The position numbers and the translations under genes were made by a program. Positions 25,373 through 37,959 of a DNA stretch of 64,000 nt are shown piece by piece. How positions within the stretch are numbered: the stretch's first letter is position 1; each line of letters starts with the position of its first letter. Below the pieces are notes generated by a model. It saw nothing but the letters and a program-made list of their open reading frames with translations, was not told the DNA's origin and made no database searches. Origin of the DNA: Alnus glutinosa (taxonomy: Eukaryota > Streptophyta > Magnoliopsida > Fagales > Betulaceae). The stretch covers positions 28,742,487 through 28,806,486 of the forward strand of contig NC_084893.1 of NCBI RefSeq assembly GCF_958979055.1, read 5' to 3'.

Positions 25373-25924
25373 GTGGTATAGTATTTAGCATTAATTTTGA
25401 AAAACAAAAAAATTCAAGAATTAGCTAATTATCACATCAACATTGTGATATAATTATAGAATAAAAATATGTTTTTTTTTAGCATTATTCTTTTATTAAC
25501 AAATTTATTAAAACTCAAAAAGGATGAGACTTTAGATGAATCGAGATCATATGCATTATTACTTAGGATATTTGAGGGTACGGTAACTTTAATTTGAGTT
25601 ATTCTTTCCACCCATTTCCATCATTTAGGGTGATTCGACCACTCTATTCGATGGGATAACAATAAGAGAGGTGGTAGGGTAGGAGTTTAACGATGGCGGA
25701 GAGGCACTGGGGGAGTATAGGAAGAGGCAACGGTGGACAAATAAGTGGTGAAAATGAGATAATGTTATAGATTTTAGGTCGTTAATTTAAAACGAACAAC
25801 CCAAATTAGAATTATTATATTCCATACAATACCTAGAAAATTGCACAGAATTTGAATCGATGGGATGAGAGAAGTGAAAAAGGTTAACTTTTTTACTTTT
25901 TTATTTATCTGGAAAAATGTGTTT

Positions 25925-26627
25925 ACCTCCCTTTATCTGGAAGCGTCGGGTGGTCCTTGGCGTGTTGACGGTGGAATTTGTGGCCGAGGTTCTCACTGTT
26001 TGAGGCTAGATCTACGAGTTTCCGTCATCTTCTGCTAGACACGCGCCCTTTAGCCTCATTCGCCGTCAGCCTCCGGTGCTTCAGCTGCTCTTCATGGCCG
26101 TGCGGTTTGTCGATGGCCGGCGCGCCTGTATGTCTTTCTATATTGGGTTGCGCGTGATGGCTACAAATCGGTTGATTTTGCCGTGTATGGTGGGGCTAGT
26201 GGTGCTGGGAGGTTTTATGGTGTTTGGTGCTGAAGGGGTTTTTTGGCGGCAACGCGTGTAACACACCCGCCATCACTGTTGGTGGCTTTCCCAGCTAACA
26301 AACTCTTCTTTGAGCTTATCCTGTATTGTTTGGTTGGGCTTTCCTTTGACAGTGTGCTTTGTGCGTGTATTAATCTAGTTATTGGCTTTTGTCCAGTGTG
26401 TGTAACCGACTCCTTGCTCAAGTAAAGATTTATGTCAACACAGAGGCACCATTCTGTTGGTTGGATTTTTTTTGTAGCAATTGTCTGTATTTGTTTGAGT
26501 CTTGGACTCAAGGTGAATGTATACCTTTTGGGTGGATGAATTATTGTATTGGATGGATGTTGTAATATTGTTTGTTTCAATGAAAGTTCAACTTTCCCTC
26601 ACAAAAAAATAAAAAATAAAATAAAAA
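25925..26627 (+). mobile_element. Retroposon B, 5'-truncated relative of 22304-23426
   Basis: The TAGATCT..GTTTTC/CGTCATC..CGCGC..CGCCGTC region matches the middle of retroposon A. The element ends TCAATGAAAGTTCAACTTTCCCTCAC then an A-rich tail. It lacks the TCTAGAGAGA 5' segment, which fits 5' truncation during target-primed reverse transcription. The 5' boundary is approximate and no duplication was recognised. Confidence 0.5.
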
Positions 26628-27136
26628 ATGATTATTTTTTTTCCTATTATGAATTTTTTGCTTTCTTCTTCTTCTTATTATTATTATTATTTGACTCTAT
26701 TCTTTTTTTCTTTTTTCTTTTTTCTTTTTTTTTGCAAAAGGGTATATGAAGTGCCAACCAATGAAATTCATCTCTTTTGATACTTCCAGTATTGTTACAG
26801 CCTCGAGGTGGTCTTAAATTATGGGTCAGATATCACTTTTCAAGCACTCAAATCCTTCCAGCCTTGAGAGTCTCAGATGTTAAATGGTTGTGGCCATGAA
26901 TCTCATCATTTACTATAAATCAAGATGACAGAGAGGGTTTCTAAGGGCACGGAGGTCTTATTCTCACCAAAAGTATTGCTTACAAATTACAATATCTATT
27001 CAGCCACGGTAGGTAGCAATGGATGCCAAGAGCAGTCTTCCCATATATTTATGTTCTTTCCTGAAGGGAAGCCAAGAGCAGTCTTCCCACAAAGATAACA
27101 ACCAAGAAGCAGACAGGCATCGGCTTCAGCATGATA
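26628..27136. other. Intergenic and 3' region of ZIP gene
   Basis: A polypyrimidine/AT-rich stretch at 26630-26735 is followed by the probable 3' untranslated region of the ZIP transporter. No other gene is seen. Confidence 0.4.
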
Positions 27137-29388
27137 TCAAGTGTCCCAAATCATGACAACAGCGATTACCCCAACGCCTAATGACACCGCAAAAAACTTG
27201 TAATAGGGTGTGTCAACTGCAATGGTCTTCTGGGGTATATAACCCTTTGATAGCAGATGGTTTATGGATACATAGATGAAAACTCCACATGCTATACCCA
27301 TTGATATGGCAAAGATCCAATCTGCCACAGCTCCCTGAGTTGTGGCATCTATTATGATTCCAATGCCCACACCAATGGGACTTGAAATGGCGAAGGCAAA
27401 AGCATAGGCAACACATGATAAAAGGGGCCGGTTTGGCATCATACGAAGGAGAGCAATACCCATGGCAATGGCTGCAAATATCTTGTGCAGAGAGATTGTC
27501 CATAAAGCTTTCCAGGCGTCAGCTTTTGTCTCTGCAACTCCAATTGCAATGCCCTCAAAGACAGAATGGAAGCATAAGGCTACGATCAACAAAATGCTAT
27601 CCCCAAGTGAATCAGCAGCTGCGCCAGAGGGATGTGGGAAGTGGCTCCTGGTGCCATCATGGACCTATTAAGGCATACAAGGAAATATTGACTCAGAACC
27701 ACTAAAAGATGAATCTCAAAAGAAGAGGAGGTTGCCACTCCTCTAATGCTAATTTGAGATGTATGAGCAGATCTCTCACCTGATATCCTGTTTGTGTACC
27801 ATTATCAATACTTTTCCCTTGCTCAACTCCACCTGAATGAAGAAACATTATGAATCAAACTGCCATAACACATTTACACCCTATGTTTGAATTCAATGGA
27901 GGAGTTTTTTTCACATTTATTTGGATTCGTTTAGCTTCATCTGCTTCCTGCTGAGATTTTTCAGCAAGTCTTCTAATAATATTATATTCACTTGTGTGAT
28001 TTAGCAAACTTATAGTTATTCATTCCAAAATTCTTTTCATCTTAACCCCTTTGGGACCCCAAAAGAAAACCATCGAAATATCCAGAATCAAACCTTTCAA
28101 ACAACACTGCTTAACTCTCTCCCTTACAATACTGGTCTTCTTTTTTTATACAAGTAATTCGATCTAATAAAAAGGGGCAGACCGACGGAACCTAAGCTCA
28201 TGAGGAATATACAAGAGAAACACAAATCAAGAAACTCTAAGACATTAGGAAAACGACAATGATTGTAAGCAACCATCCAAACATAAAGAGATTGGAACAC
28301 AAAGGCTTTTTATCTCTATCACCATCCTCTCACAATAGTGGTCTTCATAGCTATACTAAACCAGAAAACCCTGTTTGCTCACCATGAACTAAGAAAAGCC
28401 AGTTATATAACACACAATAGAAGCGCCCACCTTTTTCCCAATACCAATCTTTAACTTCTCGAATCCAAGACAAAAATTACCTTTTGGGGAAAAAAAAAAT
28501 AAAAAATAAAAAAGAAAGCACAAAAACAATTATATATTTCCAATAAACAATCGAACCCCACAGACCAATTACACCCATGAATTAAAAAAGAATTAATCTT
28601 TTGCAAACATATATTGAAAGAAGTAAATTCCCCATTTTCCTAAAGAATATCAGATAAAGAAAAAGATTGATGAATTGGGCTACCTTGAATCTTTTTTTCC
28701 CACGAATTAATGAAAGCTAGTCAGCGCACAACAAAATTACCCATATTTTCCCCAATATTCACCTTTCACAATAGCACAAACAACTGTAAACTTCCAATAA
28801 ACAATCAAACCCCCAACTGTTCAATCGCACCCAAGTACTAAAAAATAAAATTAATCTCTTGCAAACATAAATTGAATATCAAATAAAAGGGAAAATAAAA
28901 ATAAAAATATGGGACTGGGCTGTACCATGAAGCTCCAGATCAGAAACACCAGAGCCAACACCGTTTCCCTTCCGATACACAAAGGCGATCACACAATCCG
29001 CCAACATGGTCAACAAGTAGCCCGCGCACGCCAACATGAAAGCGAAGGGGTACTCCTTGGTCGTCAAGTCCTCGAAAGTCTCATTGGCATCGCTGAGAAA
29101 GTGCATCATCGCCGTGCCCAAGAACACACCCCCAGCAAACTGCGTCCCCAGCGCCAAGAACCCCTCGTTCCACTTCAAAAAGTAAGGCGAAACGCCCCCA
29201 ACAAAAGTGGCGACAAAGATGATTATCAAACACCATATCTTGGCCAGTATCAGAGGCCTCGCCCGAAGGTCAACGTCTTTGTCGTTTGAGTCGCTGTCGC
29301 TGTCGCTGTCGTCGTGGCCGCTGTGAGCTGAGGCGGAGAGGACGATGACGATGAAGAAGAAGCAGAAGAAGAGAAGGGAGCGAGACAT
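27137..29388 (-). CDS. ZIP11: ZIP family zinc/metal transporter, ZIP11-like
   Basis: Three exons: 29388-28926, 27832-27780 and 27664-27137, closing to 347 aa. The N-terminus is a hydrophobic signal peptide (1-22) followed by an acidic Asp/Ser tract with His. About eight membrane segments follow. The signature helices are clear: [13 protein letters not shown] (TM4, metal-binding His and Glu) and [13 protein letters not shown] (TM5). The cytosolic loop between TM3 and TM4, which includes tiny exon 2, has only a few His ([12 protein letters not shown]). ZIP proteins move Zn2+, Fe2+ or Mn2+ into the cytosol. The sequence, ending [10 protein letters not shown], is closest to my memory of Arabidopsis ZIP11/ZIP2. 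The start was set at MSRSLLFF; an in-frame ATG 15 bp upstream (29403) is possible. Intron 1 is 1.1 kb. It is on the same strand as its WSS1-like and TIM50 neighbours. Confidence 0.93.
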
Positions 29389-31477
29389 GGTGGGCTGGCG
29401 CATTGTGGTTGGGACAGTGTTAAGATATAATAATATACTTTGTACTACACAGAGGTGAGCGAGAGAGGCAGAGATGCAGTACAAACTGAGAAGATGACCA
29501 ACTTCCAAAAGTCTCCCTATAGTCTGTACTACAAAACAAATTATATGAAAGTGATTGGGTTCTCTTTATTTGCTTAATTAGTTTAAGAGAGGTTTTTTTC
29601 AAAAAAAAAAAAATTAGTTTAAGAGAGGTTTTATTGTTAAAGTCTCTCATTTTTTATTTATTTTTTTTTTCTCGTAAAAGAAAAACATATTTGACCAACT
29701 CGTACATGTAATTAAAGGTTACCTAAAGTTTTACTTTTATCTAACTCAACTTTATAATACTTAAATACCATTAAATTAAAAATAAAAAATAAAAAATTGA
29801 TATTGACTCAACTGTTTGGAGTTACTTTTATGGATGGATAGGGAATTGAACGACCTTTTTAATTTTTTTATTATTATATTTTTATTTTTCTAAGGAATGA
29901 AGTAGAATAGAATAGAATAATTTGGTTGAAACGTGACGATAAATCAGTCCATGTATAATGCATGAAGTAGTAGACCCATTGTTGATTGACGTAAATCCTA
30001 TCCGGTTAAAAGGATAGATTGCATTGCACGCTCTTCTATCGTCGCGTGAGATAACTGCTTGCCTTCTCCTACAATTATAGCCAAGGAACTAGTGGTAGTG
30101 GTTAACATTGATGATCCCGAGTCAAAAGTCTTCCGTTTAGACTAAGACAAAACGAGTTAGTACAAAATTATCCACCATGACCCCACAGCAACGCCACGAA
30201 TTTTCCTTTTTATTTTTTATTTATTTATCTTATTGAATAAAATTTTCTCCCATGCATTTTGATAATCGTTCAAATGCATGTAAAAATAATGTATTTTAAG
30301 AATATATGTCAATATTTATTAAAAGAATTTATTCTAACCTAATTTAGAGAAAAACTATCTATTTGATTCGATGATTCACCAACGTAAAGGTGACGATATG
30401 CATTTGTGTATTAAGGATATATATATATATATATAAGACTATATAAAGCATTCATAACCTAACCAATTTAATTAAACAAATTAAACTTCAACCATAACTC
30501 GTTAATTTCATGTTGTATTCGTGTCGGCTTGAAAGTCATAACAAAAAATTTCAGCTTTAAATATCACGTGTCTAGTTTGAGTCGTGTCAAAATATGAGTA
30601 TACGACTATATAAATTAAACTTAACCGACTAATTTTGTGTTGGTATCGAGTTCGTAAATTGTATTAAAAATTGTCTCCGTTGACCTGCAGGAATAGTACA
30701 GAAATTCCTTGCGCAATTGGGGCAAGTGGTTCTTGAGGCGAAAGCAACAGGGGTACAAGAAATTCCAAAATGGAACCCCACCTTAGGCCAAATTGGAACA
30801 GTGACTTGTTGCCTACCACTAACGGTCTAGCAAACACATGGGATGGGGCAAAACAGCGTGGCTTAACCACCAACCAGAAAGAAAGAGAAGCCAAACCCAT
30901 AAAAATGGAGCTCATCACAATTGTCTCTATCTGAAGGGTTTTGGATTCAGTCCAATGAACAACAATTGCATCATATCATAGCATGTCTAAGAAATATATA
31001 AACGAACTGCATTAACCAGATCATGTAACGTTCAGATAATCAAATGATATCTTCTTTTGACCAATAAATAATATGTTGATTTCTTACAAAAGCTCCTTTC
31101 GGAGTTGTTCTCATTGCTGGTGGGGCATGACAAATAGAAACTGGTTTTCAAGCAAGTAAATTACAAACCCGTACTTCTTACGGAAAAACTACTTGTCAAA
31201 CACTAGAAACTTCAATTGCTGTAATGCCAAAAATTCTGTTTTCCGAAAAGAAAAAGAATATAGATGCAAAGAATGCAAGGTCAAATGCCAGGAAACAAAA
31301 TTACATCTCTTGTTAGTAAGTTGTATGATGCAGTCCAAAATCTTTAGCTGAAATGGCTCTGGCTAGAGAGAAAATTGGCTTCATACCACCAATAACAGTG
31401 CCTTATATATTTCTTGTTTCCCAAATTGTAAAGCAAGTCCAACAATTTCCTTCACCTGTTTTTACATCGTTCTGACC
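29389..31477. other. Intergenic: ZIP promoter and TIM50 3' flank
   Basis: AT-rich, with a TA run near 30420-30434. An open frame at 30664-30918 (minus) has no ATG start and no recognisable family. The right end is the presumed 3' untranslated region of TIM50. Confidence 0.4.
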
Positions 31478-34400
31478 TCAACGTTTCCAGAAACGACCAT
31501 GCTGCTTCTGTTCTTGCATTCGCCTGCAGGATTTGGTATGATAATCATTGTCACTTGCATCATAAGAAAAAAAGAAGAGAAAAAAGAAACAGAAGAAACC
31601 CAACAAACAAAATCGGATAAGTTATTACCTCTGATAGTCTTTAGATCGCCTAACGAATTCTGTTGGGATCTCACACCCTTGATATGATGCCAGTACTGGT
31701 CTGATATCAGACGGACTGGTCCGGGCAACAACTGCGCATAAACCAGGCAGGTGATTCTCACAAGGTCAGTAGTTAATTACTCAACAAACTTGCTAATTGA
31801 AAGCACCAAAAGAGTATCTCATTCAATGTCTATTGAAATTGTAGACTGCTTACATTCAAGGAATGGTATAAAATCCAAAAGAGCTGTATCATTTGCGTCA
31901 GTCTGCTTCCATGGCTTGATAGGAACAGAGTTCTCAGGTTGAAGGCAACCTTCCAGTGCATGACCACTCAAGTAAAGAACCTTTGCAGGATCTCTGTTAA
32001 GCTTTGAAAGATCCTGCAAAGAGAAACTACATCTTATTATATATACTTCTCCCGTCTGGTCTAGGATCACAAGGAATGGCATGAATTCACTGCCTGAATT
32101 ATTTCTCTCAGCATATCATCCACAAAAGAATAGTTGCTAATTGTTTCCATATGAATTTCATACACAATTTTTGCAGTCATTTCAAAGTTTTTAAAAACTG
32201 ATGTTAAAACTTAACACCAATTTAATATTCACATCGTTTTTGATGGGTGAGCTCTTGACCTGTAACCTCAAGTCACATAGCATCCAGACTACTGCGTTGT
32301 AGCTCATTGGTAGATTGGAATCTCATAAACCTATATTAGACAAAATAAGTCTCCTTTCACAATGGAATTCGCCAATATGGCCAGAGTTTGACAGCAACAC
32401 TTCATAGTTGAAATTCTACACAACACTTGGTTGGAAATGTACATGGCAACACCCCATTTTTTTAAAGTAATCATTTAATAAAAAGGGATGAAACTCTAGC
32501 ACATGATGGAGATAAATCAGAGGGAAAATTTTGATTATTCTGCAATACAATTTGGCCCATGAGTAAGTTACTACGACTACAGATAGTTGGATACAGCAGA
32601 GGCCACTTTTGACAGGTGGTGGTACAATATGCATGGTAAAAATCAGGGCCTGCATCTAACATTATTAAGTCAAAGTCAGAACCTTCATTCAAGACAAAAA
32701 ACAACTAACATGCTATGAATTACTCATTTTTCATCAGCTATAAGTTGCTTAAGCAACATATGATATCTCATGGCCAACCTTGGTCTTATGTATTGTGGAA
32801 GTTTTCACTTCATAATGGAACATTTAAAAAGGCAAAAAAGAAAACAACTGAATACAAGACATTGGAATATAGCAATACCCTACATAAAGATGACACGAAA
32901 TAGGCAAAAATCTGAAAATACCAAATAATTTAAACTACAGCATAAGAGATAGAATTTGGAGATCCCAATCAGCTTGAAGCCACACATGTAAAGAATAAAA
33001 CATAATTCAGCGGAAATAATATGAAGTCAAAAATCAACTTGAACGTACTCTGTAATGCTTCCCATTCTGGTACTTAGTAGCAGCTTTAGATAGCCTATAT
33101 CGTATGCAATGCTTGGGATCCAGCCTTTCAACAACAGGGTCTACAAACTGCACATACCAATAGAAAGCAAGATAATGATAAGAAATATAGAGAAAAGAAA
33201 AAATTGATGACAAATAATAGGGAGTGAATAATCCGATTACCATACTCTGCTCATCAGAATAAATGACAATTTCATAGAATTGAGCCAGATGTTCCAAGAA
33301 AGCATCAACTCCAGGTCTTTTGAAAGTTTGCCAGCCTTTCTCTCGCTTTACATACCACAAAGATAACATACATTAAGCCACTTCACAAAAAAAATCTTCA
33401 ATACATAATTGAGTATGAGAAGGATTTTAAGAGCTCAGGCACTTCTTATAAAATGAACAGACATGGATAAAATGAAACCAATACTTATGAATCGTGATAT
33501 TGCATATGAACTAAGAATAACACATCAAATGATTTGCAGGATAATACCAACTACTTTCTCTGGTTTCTTGAAGAGCTTCCATTTTCAAAAAACTATTAAA
33601 AAGAGAAAGGAATACTGGCCCTACCGTCCAGTCATAGTGAATTAGTGTCTCTTGTAGATCTAGAACAAGAGTAAAAACATGTCGCTCTGCAGGATGCAAA
33701 TCTGGAAGAAGCTTCTCTGAGTATGGTTCAGAAAAACTCTGTCATGAAAAAGAGAACTTGCGGTTAAAAAAAAAAAAAAAAAGTAAGAAGACAAAAGGAT
33801 TTAGTATATTTTTTTCTCTAATCATGTACTCAATCCCCAAAAAATGTACTCAATCCTTTTGGGGATTGAGTACATGATTAGAAAGAGTAGAAAATTACAG
33901 ATCAAAACCAAGCATGCACCTGAACTTGCTCTTCGGCTAACCTCCTCAGATCCAAGTAAAGTTCAATTGCTTTAGCGGGTACTGAGATGTTAGATATAAA
34001 AAGAATCAATGTAGATATCAATATTAGTCGGTTTTTTGCACCCAACTAGTGACAAATGCCAACCAAAATCTGTCAAAGTTTCACAAGATAGGCATGGGCA
34101 TAAGGAGTGACATTTACTTGGCTTCATTCCATATGGATTCTTTACTTGCTATTATTAGACAATGAACAAGGTGCTCATCAATCAGAGGCCAGCTCCATTT
34201 GTTTCGGATACGAGGTATCTAGCGCATAGAATTTTGGGGGAGGGATGCGAGCTATACTTAGAATAAAATGGAGCACACAAGATGCCCCATACGCTCTTTT
34301 TGTAATATTAATATTTTTCAAGCTGCCAATTAGTCTGTGGAATTTATTTTTTATTTTTATTTTTAAGTGAATCAAGCTTAAAGTCCAGATCCCTCCAAAA

Positions 34401-35504
34401 TGATAAAAAAATTTTTGATAAGTAAATAGTTTTATTAAAAGCGTAAGGCGCCCCTTAGTACGCTGAAAGTATACAAAAGGAAACACCTAACTAGGAATGG
34501 AAAAACGAACAAGAAAATCAGAATAGCTAATCGACACTGGTGACAAAAAGACCACCGTCCAAAGATACATCGTATGAAAAAACAAAGCTAAAATATCCTC
34601 CATAGAATCCTCCAGATCTTCAAAACACCTACGATTTCTTTTCGTCCAAGCACACCAGAAAATGCAGATAGGCACCATCTTCCAAATCGCAGCACTCCTT
34701 GCTTTCCAGACTTCCATCAACAAGCAAATAAATCGATAACTCTTTTAGGCATAACCCAAGACATACCAAACCGAGTAAAAACGTGAATCCACAGAGTGAA
34801 AGCCACATCACAGTGAAAAAGAAGGTGGTCCACAGTTTCCCCATCTCTCTTACACAAGCAACATCTATCCACAATGATGATATTCCTCTTCCTGAGATTA
34901 TCCACCGTAAGTATCTTGCATAAGGCTACTGACCACGAAAAAAAAAAAGCCGCCCTCGAAGGAGTCTGAGTCTGCCACATACTCTTCCAAGGAAAACATC
35001 TACCTTCAGAGCTAGCCAAGGAGTTGAAGTAGGTCTTGACCTTGAACACACCTTTCTTGGAAGGGACTCACCAAAGTCTATCTGCATGATCTCTACTCAC
35101 TATGGCTGAGTGTAGCACCTGAAAAAATGAGGCAAAGACACCCACTTCCCAATCATGCACCTCTCTGACAAAGCTCACGTTTCACTGAATAGAACCGCCC
35201 AAAATCTCCATGTTATCCGCTACAGAGGCATCCTCCACCCGAATAATACCAAAAGGAACAGGAAAAGCTTCTTTCAAAACCGTATCCCCGCACCACAAAT
35301 CATGCCAAAATGATAAATAATTGGGTTAATTATAAAAAAAATCCTCCCAAACTAACAGTCGTTTTTAAAGTAGCCCCCTGAACTACCAAGTGTACTATTC
35401 GAACCCCCCAAACTACCAAAGAGTGCCAAAAATGCTCATTTTGTTGAAATATTCTTATAATACCCTTACACATGTCATATATTCAATTACAATTTTTTTT
35501 TAAA

Positions 35505-35535
<31 letters not shown>

Positions 35536-37676
35536 TATACTAAAACAATTTAACAATTAAATTTAAAAGTCAAAGAAAAATTATATATATATAAATGAAG
35601 GAGTGGCTCGAGCCATCCCTTTGGACCAAATTTTGGCCAATGGGGGTGGCCGGCCACTCTCGTTTGGCCTAGGGGTGGGTTCGGCCACCCCCAAGAGCCA
35701 AACCCTAAACCTTTTTCTTCTTCTTCTTCTTCTTCTTCTTCTTCTTTTCCTTCTTTCTCTCTCTCTTTGGCCTAGTGGGGTGGCCGAACCACCCCCATGG
35801 GCCACGGGGGTGGTTTGGTCACACCCAGGCCAAATGGGGGTCAAACCACCTCCGTGGTCCATGGAGGTGGTTTCGGCCACCCCCATTTTGCTCTTTGGGG
35901 GTGGCTCCTCCTTTTTTTTTGAACTTTTTTTTTTAAGTCTTTATTATTTTAAGTTTTTTTAATTTAATTTTTTTAATTTTTAATTGAATATATGACATGT
36001 GGTAAGGGTATTATAGGAATATTTCGATAAAAGAGGCCTTTTTTGCACTCTTTGGTAGTTTGGGCCCTTTGGGGAGTCCTAGTAGTACACTTGGTAGTTA
36101 GGGGGCTACTTTAAAAACGGTTGGTAGTTTAGGGGGCTTTTTTATAATTTTTCATTTCTTTAGGGAAAAAACTATGCTCCTCTAACGCAAGCAAAAAGCT
36201 ATCCCACCCACATGGCAAAGCATCAACAGGCCAAAATTTGCTATGGAATGATGGTAACAAAGTATACCGGACAAAATTAACTAACTTGCAGCATAGCCAA
36301 TGACAAAAACCTACAAGAGAACTAATACTCCTCCTCCTCCTACTGCCGCTACTACTCTAAACATTTGGCTACCAGCCAAACTGCAGCCGTCATTGTCTAC
36401 GTGGAATCTCTACATCTCAGTGTTCTTAAATATATCTTAAGTTGATATATGGTGTCAAACCCATCAACTTACCCCATTATCATCAAATTACATCTAATCC
36501 TAAAATTATTTCTCTTAGGCTTTGAATAAAAATATGAAGACTACGTCGCTAGTAAAAGAGAATCAAAGAGCACTAAATGGAATTGTACTTCAGGATCATA
36601 ATTAGAAAATATAAACAACTCTCGGCAGTATGCTCTCACAAATAACTCATCCCATGACAGCCAACTTATATGGGAAAATAACAAAAACTTCAGATAGAGG
36701 AACACATAAACACAACACAACAGGCATAAGTAATAATCTGAAATGTGACACAAACCGAAACGTAGTTCAGGAACCCCTACCTGTCATTGCAGCAGAGTAG
36801 AGAAACCCTTGAATTTTCTGCGAAAAAGAGATTGATGACAAAATGTTACTCTTCTGATATCTCACATCATATTGTAAAATGAACAGAGTCACAGGTGAAG
36901 CTAACCCAATTTCCAGTGAGAAAAGCCCTTTAACTTATAGTTACCTCAACAGTAGGTGCATCATCGGGCACGGTGAAACTTGCAGATGATCGTAATGCCC
37001 TTGTCTTCTCCTCGATTTCCTCAGAAGTGTACGCTGCAAAATAAATCCCAAATTTTTGCAGTTCTCATTATCTCATTCATCCCAAAATGTCAGACCCACC
37101 ACGCCAATTAGCATTCGCCGGTACTTTTCACTCCAAAAGCAACAAAAAACACTAACCAAACGACCCTTTTGAGATCAAAACCACACTCCCTCATTCAATC
37201 ACAATTTTCTTGTCCTTCTCATTCAATACCAAAGCATAATTCAAAATAATTAGAATTCAAATTATCAAAGAATCAATTCGATCATCAATGTTATAACCGT
37301 CTTCTGGATCAAACGCAAATGCCCAAAACAAAAAACGACACCGTATTAGCTGAAGAAAGCGCGAGAACAAACCGTAGGAGGCGTAGCCGGCGTAAGCGGA
37401 GGCTCCGGTGACGGCTCCGATGATACCGTACTTGAGAAATCTCAAACCCTTGTTGCTGCTCGTAGCGTTCGCTTCAACAGCACTCGGAGAAGCATTACTA
37501 GCAGCTGTAGCATTCGTAGTAGTATTAGAAGAAGCACTAGCACTAGCAGTAGATGTAGCAATGGGCGGCGCTAATGGCTCTTTGGGAGCGCCCGATCCGG
37601 CGTCGGAGCTCAACAGGCGTCGATAGTGCTTGGAGACCACAGAGGCGATGCGGGATCGGAGAATTCCCGATGACAT
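31478..37676 (-). CDS. TIM50: Mitochondrial import inner membrane translocase subunit TIM50
   Basis: Ten exons: 37676-37373, 37033-36945, 36817-36781, 33981-33920, 33738-33625, 33345-33241, 33147-33049, 32013-31854, 31731-31629 and 31523-31478. All phases close to give 372 aa, near the plant family length. TIM50 is the receptor of the TIM23 complex, handing presequence proteins from TOM to TIM23. Residues 1-25 are a basic mitochondrial presequence, 40-75 a Ser/Thr/Ala-rich linker, and 80-100 a single membrane span. After that comes the FCP1/NIF-like intermembrane-space domain: [12 protein letters not shown] (D191), then [28 protein letters not shown], with [12 protein letters not shown] further on. 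The end HGRFWKR is typical. The phosphatase-type site is DLQET, as usual for catalytically inactive TIM50. The exon 5/6 junction reads DWT-REKGW where Arabidopsis has DWKRERGW. Intron 3 (2.8 kb) holds two transposons. Confidence 0.94.
33817..33882. repeat. Perfect 26-bp hairpin in TIM50 intron 4
   Basis: Positions 33817-33842 are exactly complementary to 33857-33882, separated by a 14-nt loop. The loop repeats part of the arm (ATGTACTCAATCC). Confidence 0.9.
34408..35304 (-). mobile_element. 5'-truncated L1-type LINE, reverse transcriptase C-terminus and tail
   Basis: On the minus strand, overlapping frames encode the zinc-binding end of plant LINE reverse transcriptases (zf-RVT). They include a [22 protein letters not shown] stretch, [21 protein letters not shown] and [17 protein letters not shown]. 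The frame breaks at least once near 34720, so it is dead. The 3' tail CGCCTTACGCTTTTAATAAA is shared with the element ending at 40336. A 13-bp duplication, CCAAAATGATAAA, flanks it at 34395-34407 and 35305-35317. It lies in TIM50 intron 3, in the same orientation as the gene. Confidence 0.85.
35328..36149. mobile_element. Foldback element with long inverted arms and GC-rich core
   Basis: The left arm (35328 to about 35510) starts AATTATAAAAAAAATCCTCC and is complementary to the right arm (about 35965-36149) with few mismatches, including the motifs AAGTAGCCCCCTGAACTACC and CTACCAAAGAGTGCCAAAAA. The core at about 35600-35900 is GC-rich, with repeated GGTGGCCGAACCACCCC-type palindromic units and a (CTT)n run near 35718-35746. 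It is open on both strands, but the translations look like repeat artefacts. It is probably a MITE. No clear duplication was found, and it begins about 10 bp from the LINE insertion. It lies in TIM50 intron 3. Confidence 0.75.
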
Positions 37677-37959
37677 CGTTAGGGTTTTTGGGGATTGACT
37701 TGTGTGAATTTGGGTCTCTCTTCTTAGATCTCTGTGTGTCTTAGGGTTTTGAATCAGGGTTTTACGCAGAGAGGGGGTTTTGGATTGGGGGTGTTTGGGA
37801 ATTAGGGGGGGTATGACTCTATTGAGGGTTATATGATGTGGGGGCGTTTGGGAGTCGGTGTTGGGTGGTTCTAGTCCGAGAGTGGAATCCAGAGAAGTCA
37901 CTGTTTGCTGCCGACTTACTTTTTAGGAGGTTTTTTAGACGGGCATTCATTCCCAACTA

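Noticed and set aside
30664..30918. 84-codon minus-strand frame
   Set aside because: It begins with a non-ATG codon and has no recognisable domain, no splice context and no similarity I can name.
32280..32340. tRNA-like A-box sequence (TAGCTCATTGGTAGA) in a TIM50 intron
   Set aside because: No cloverleaf, B box or anticodon arm could be drawn; at most a degraded SINE remnant.
35581..35962. Open frames on both strands, up to 119 aa
   Set aside because: Translations of the GC-rich core and CTT repeat of the foldback element; low complexity with no family match.
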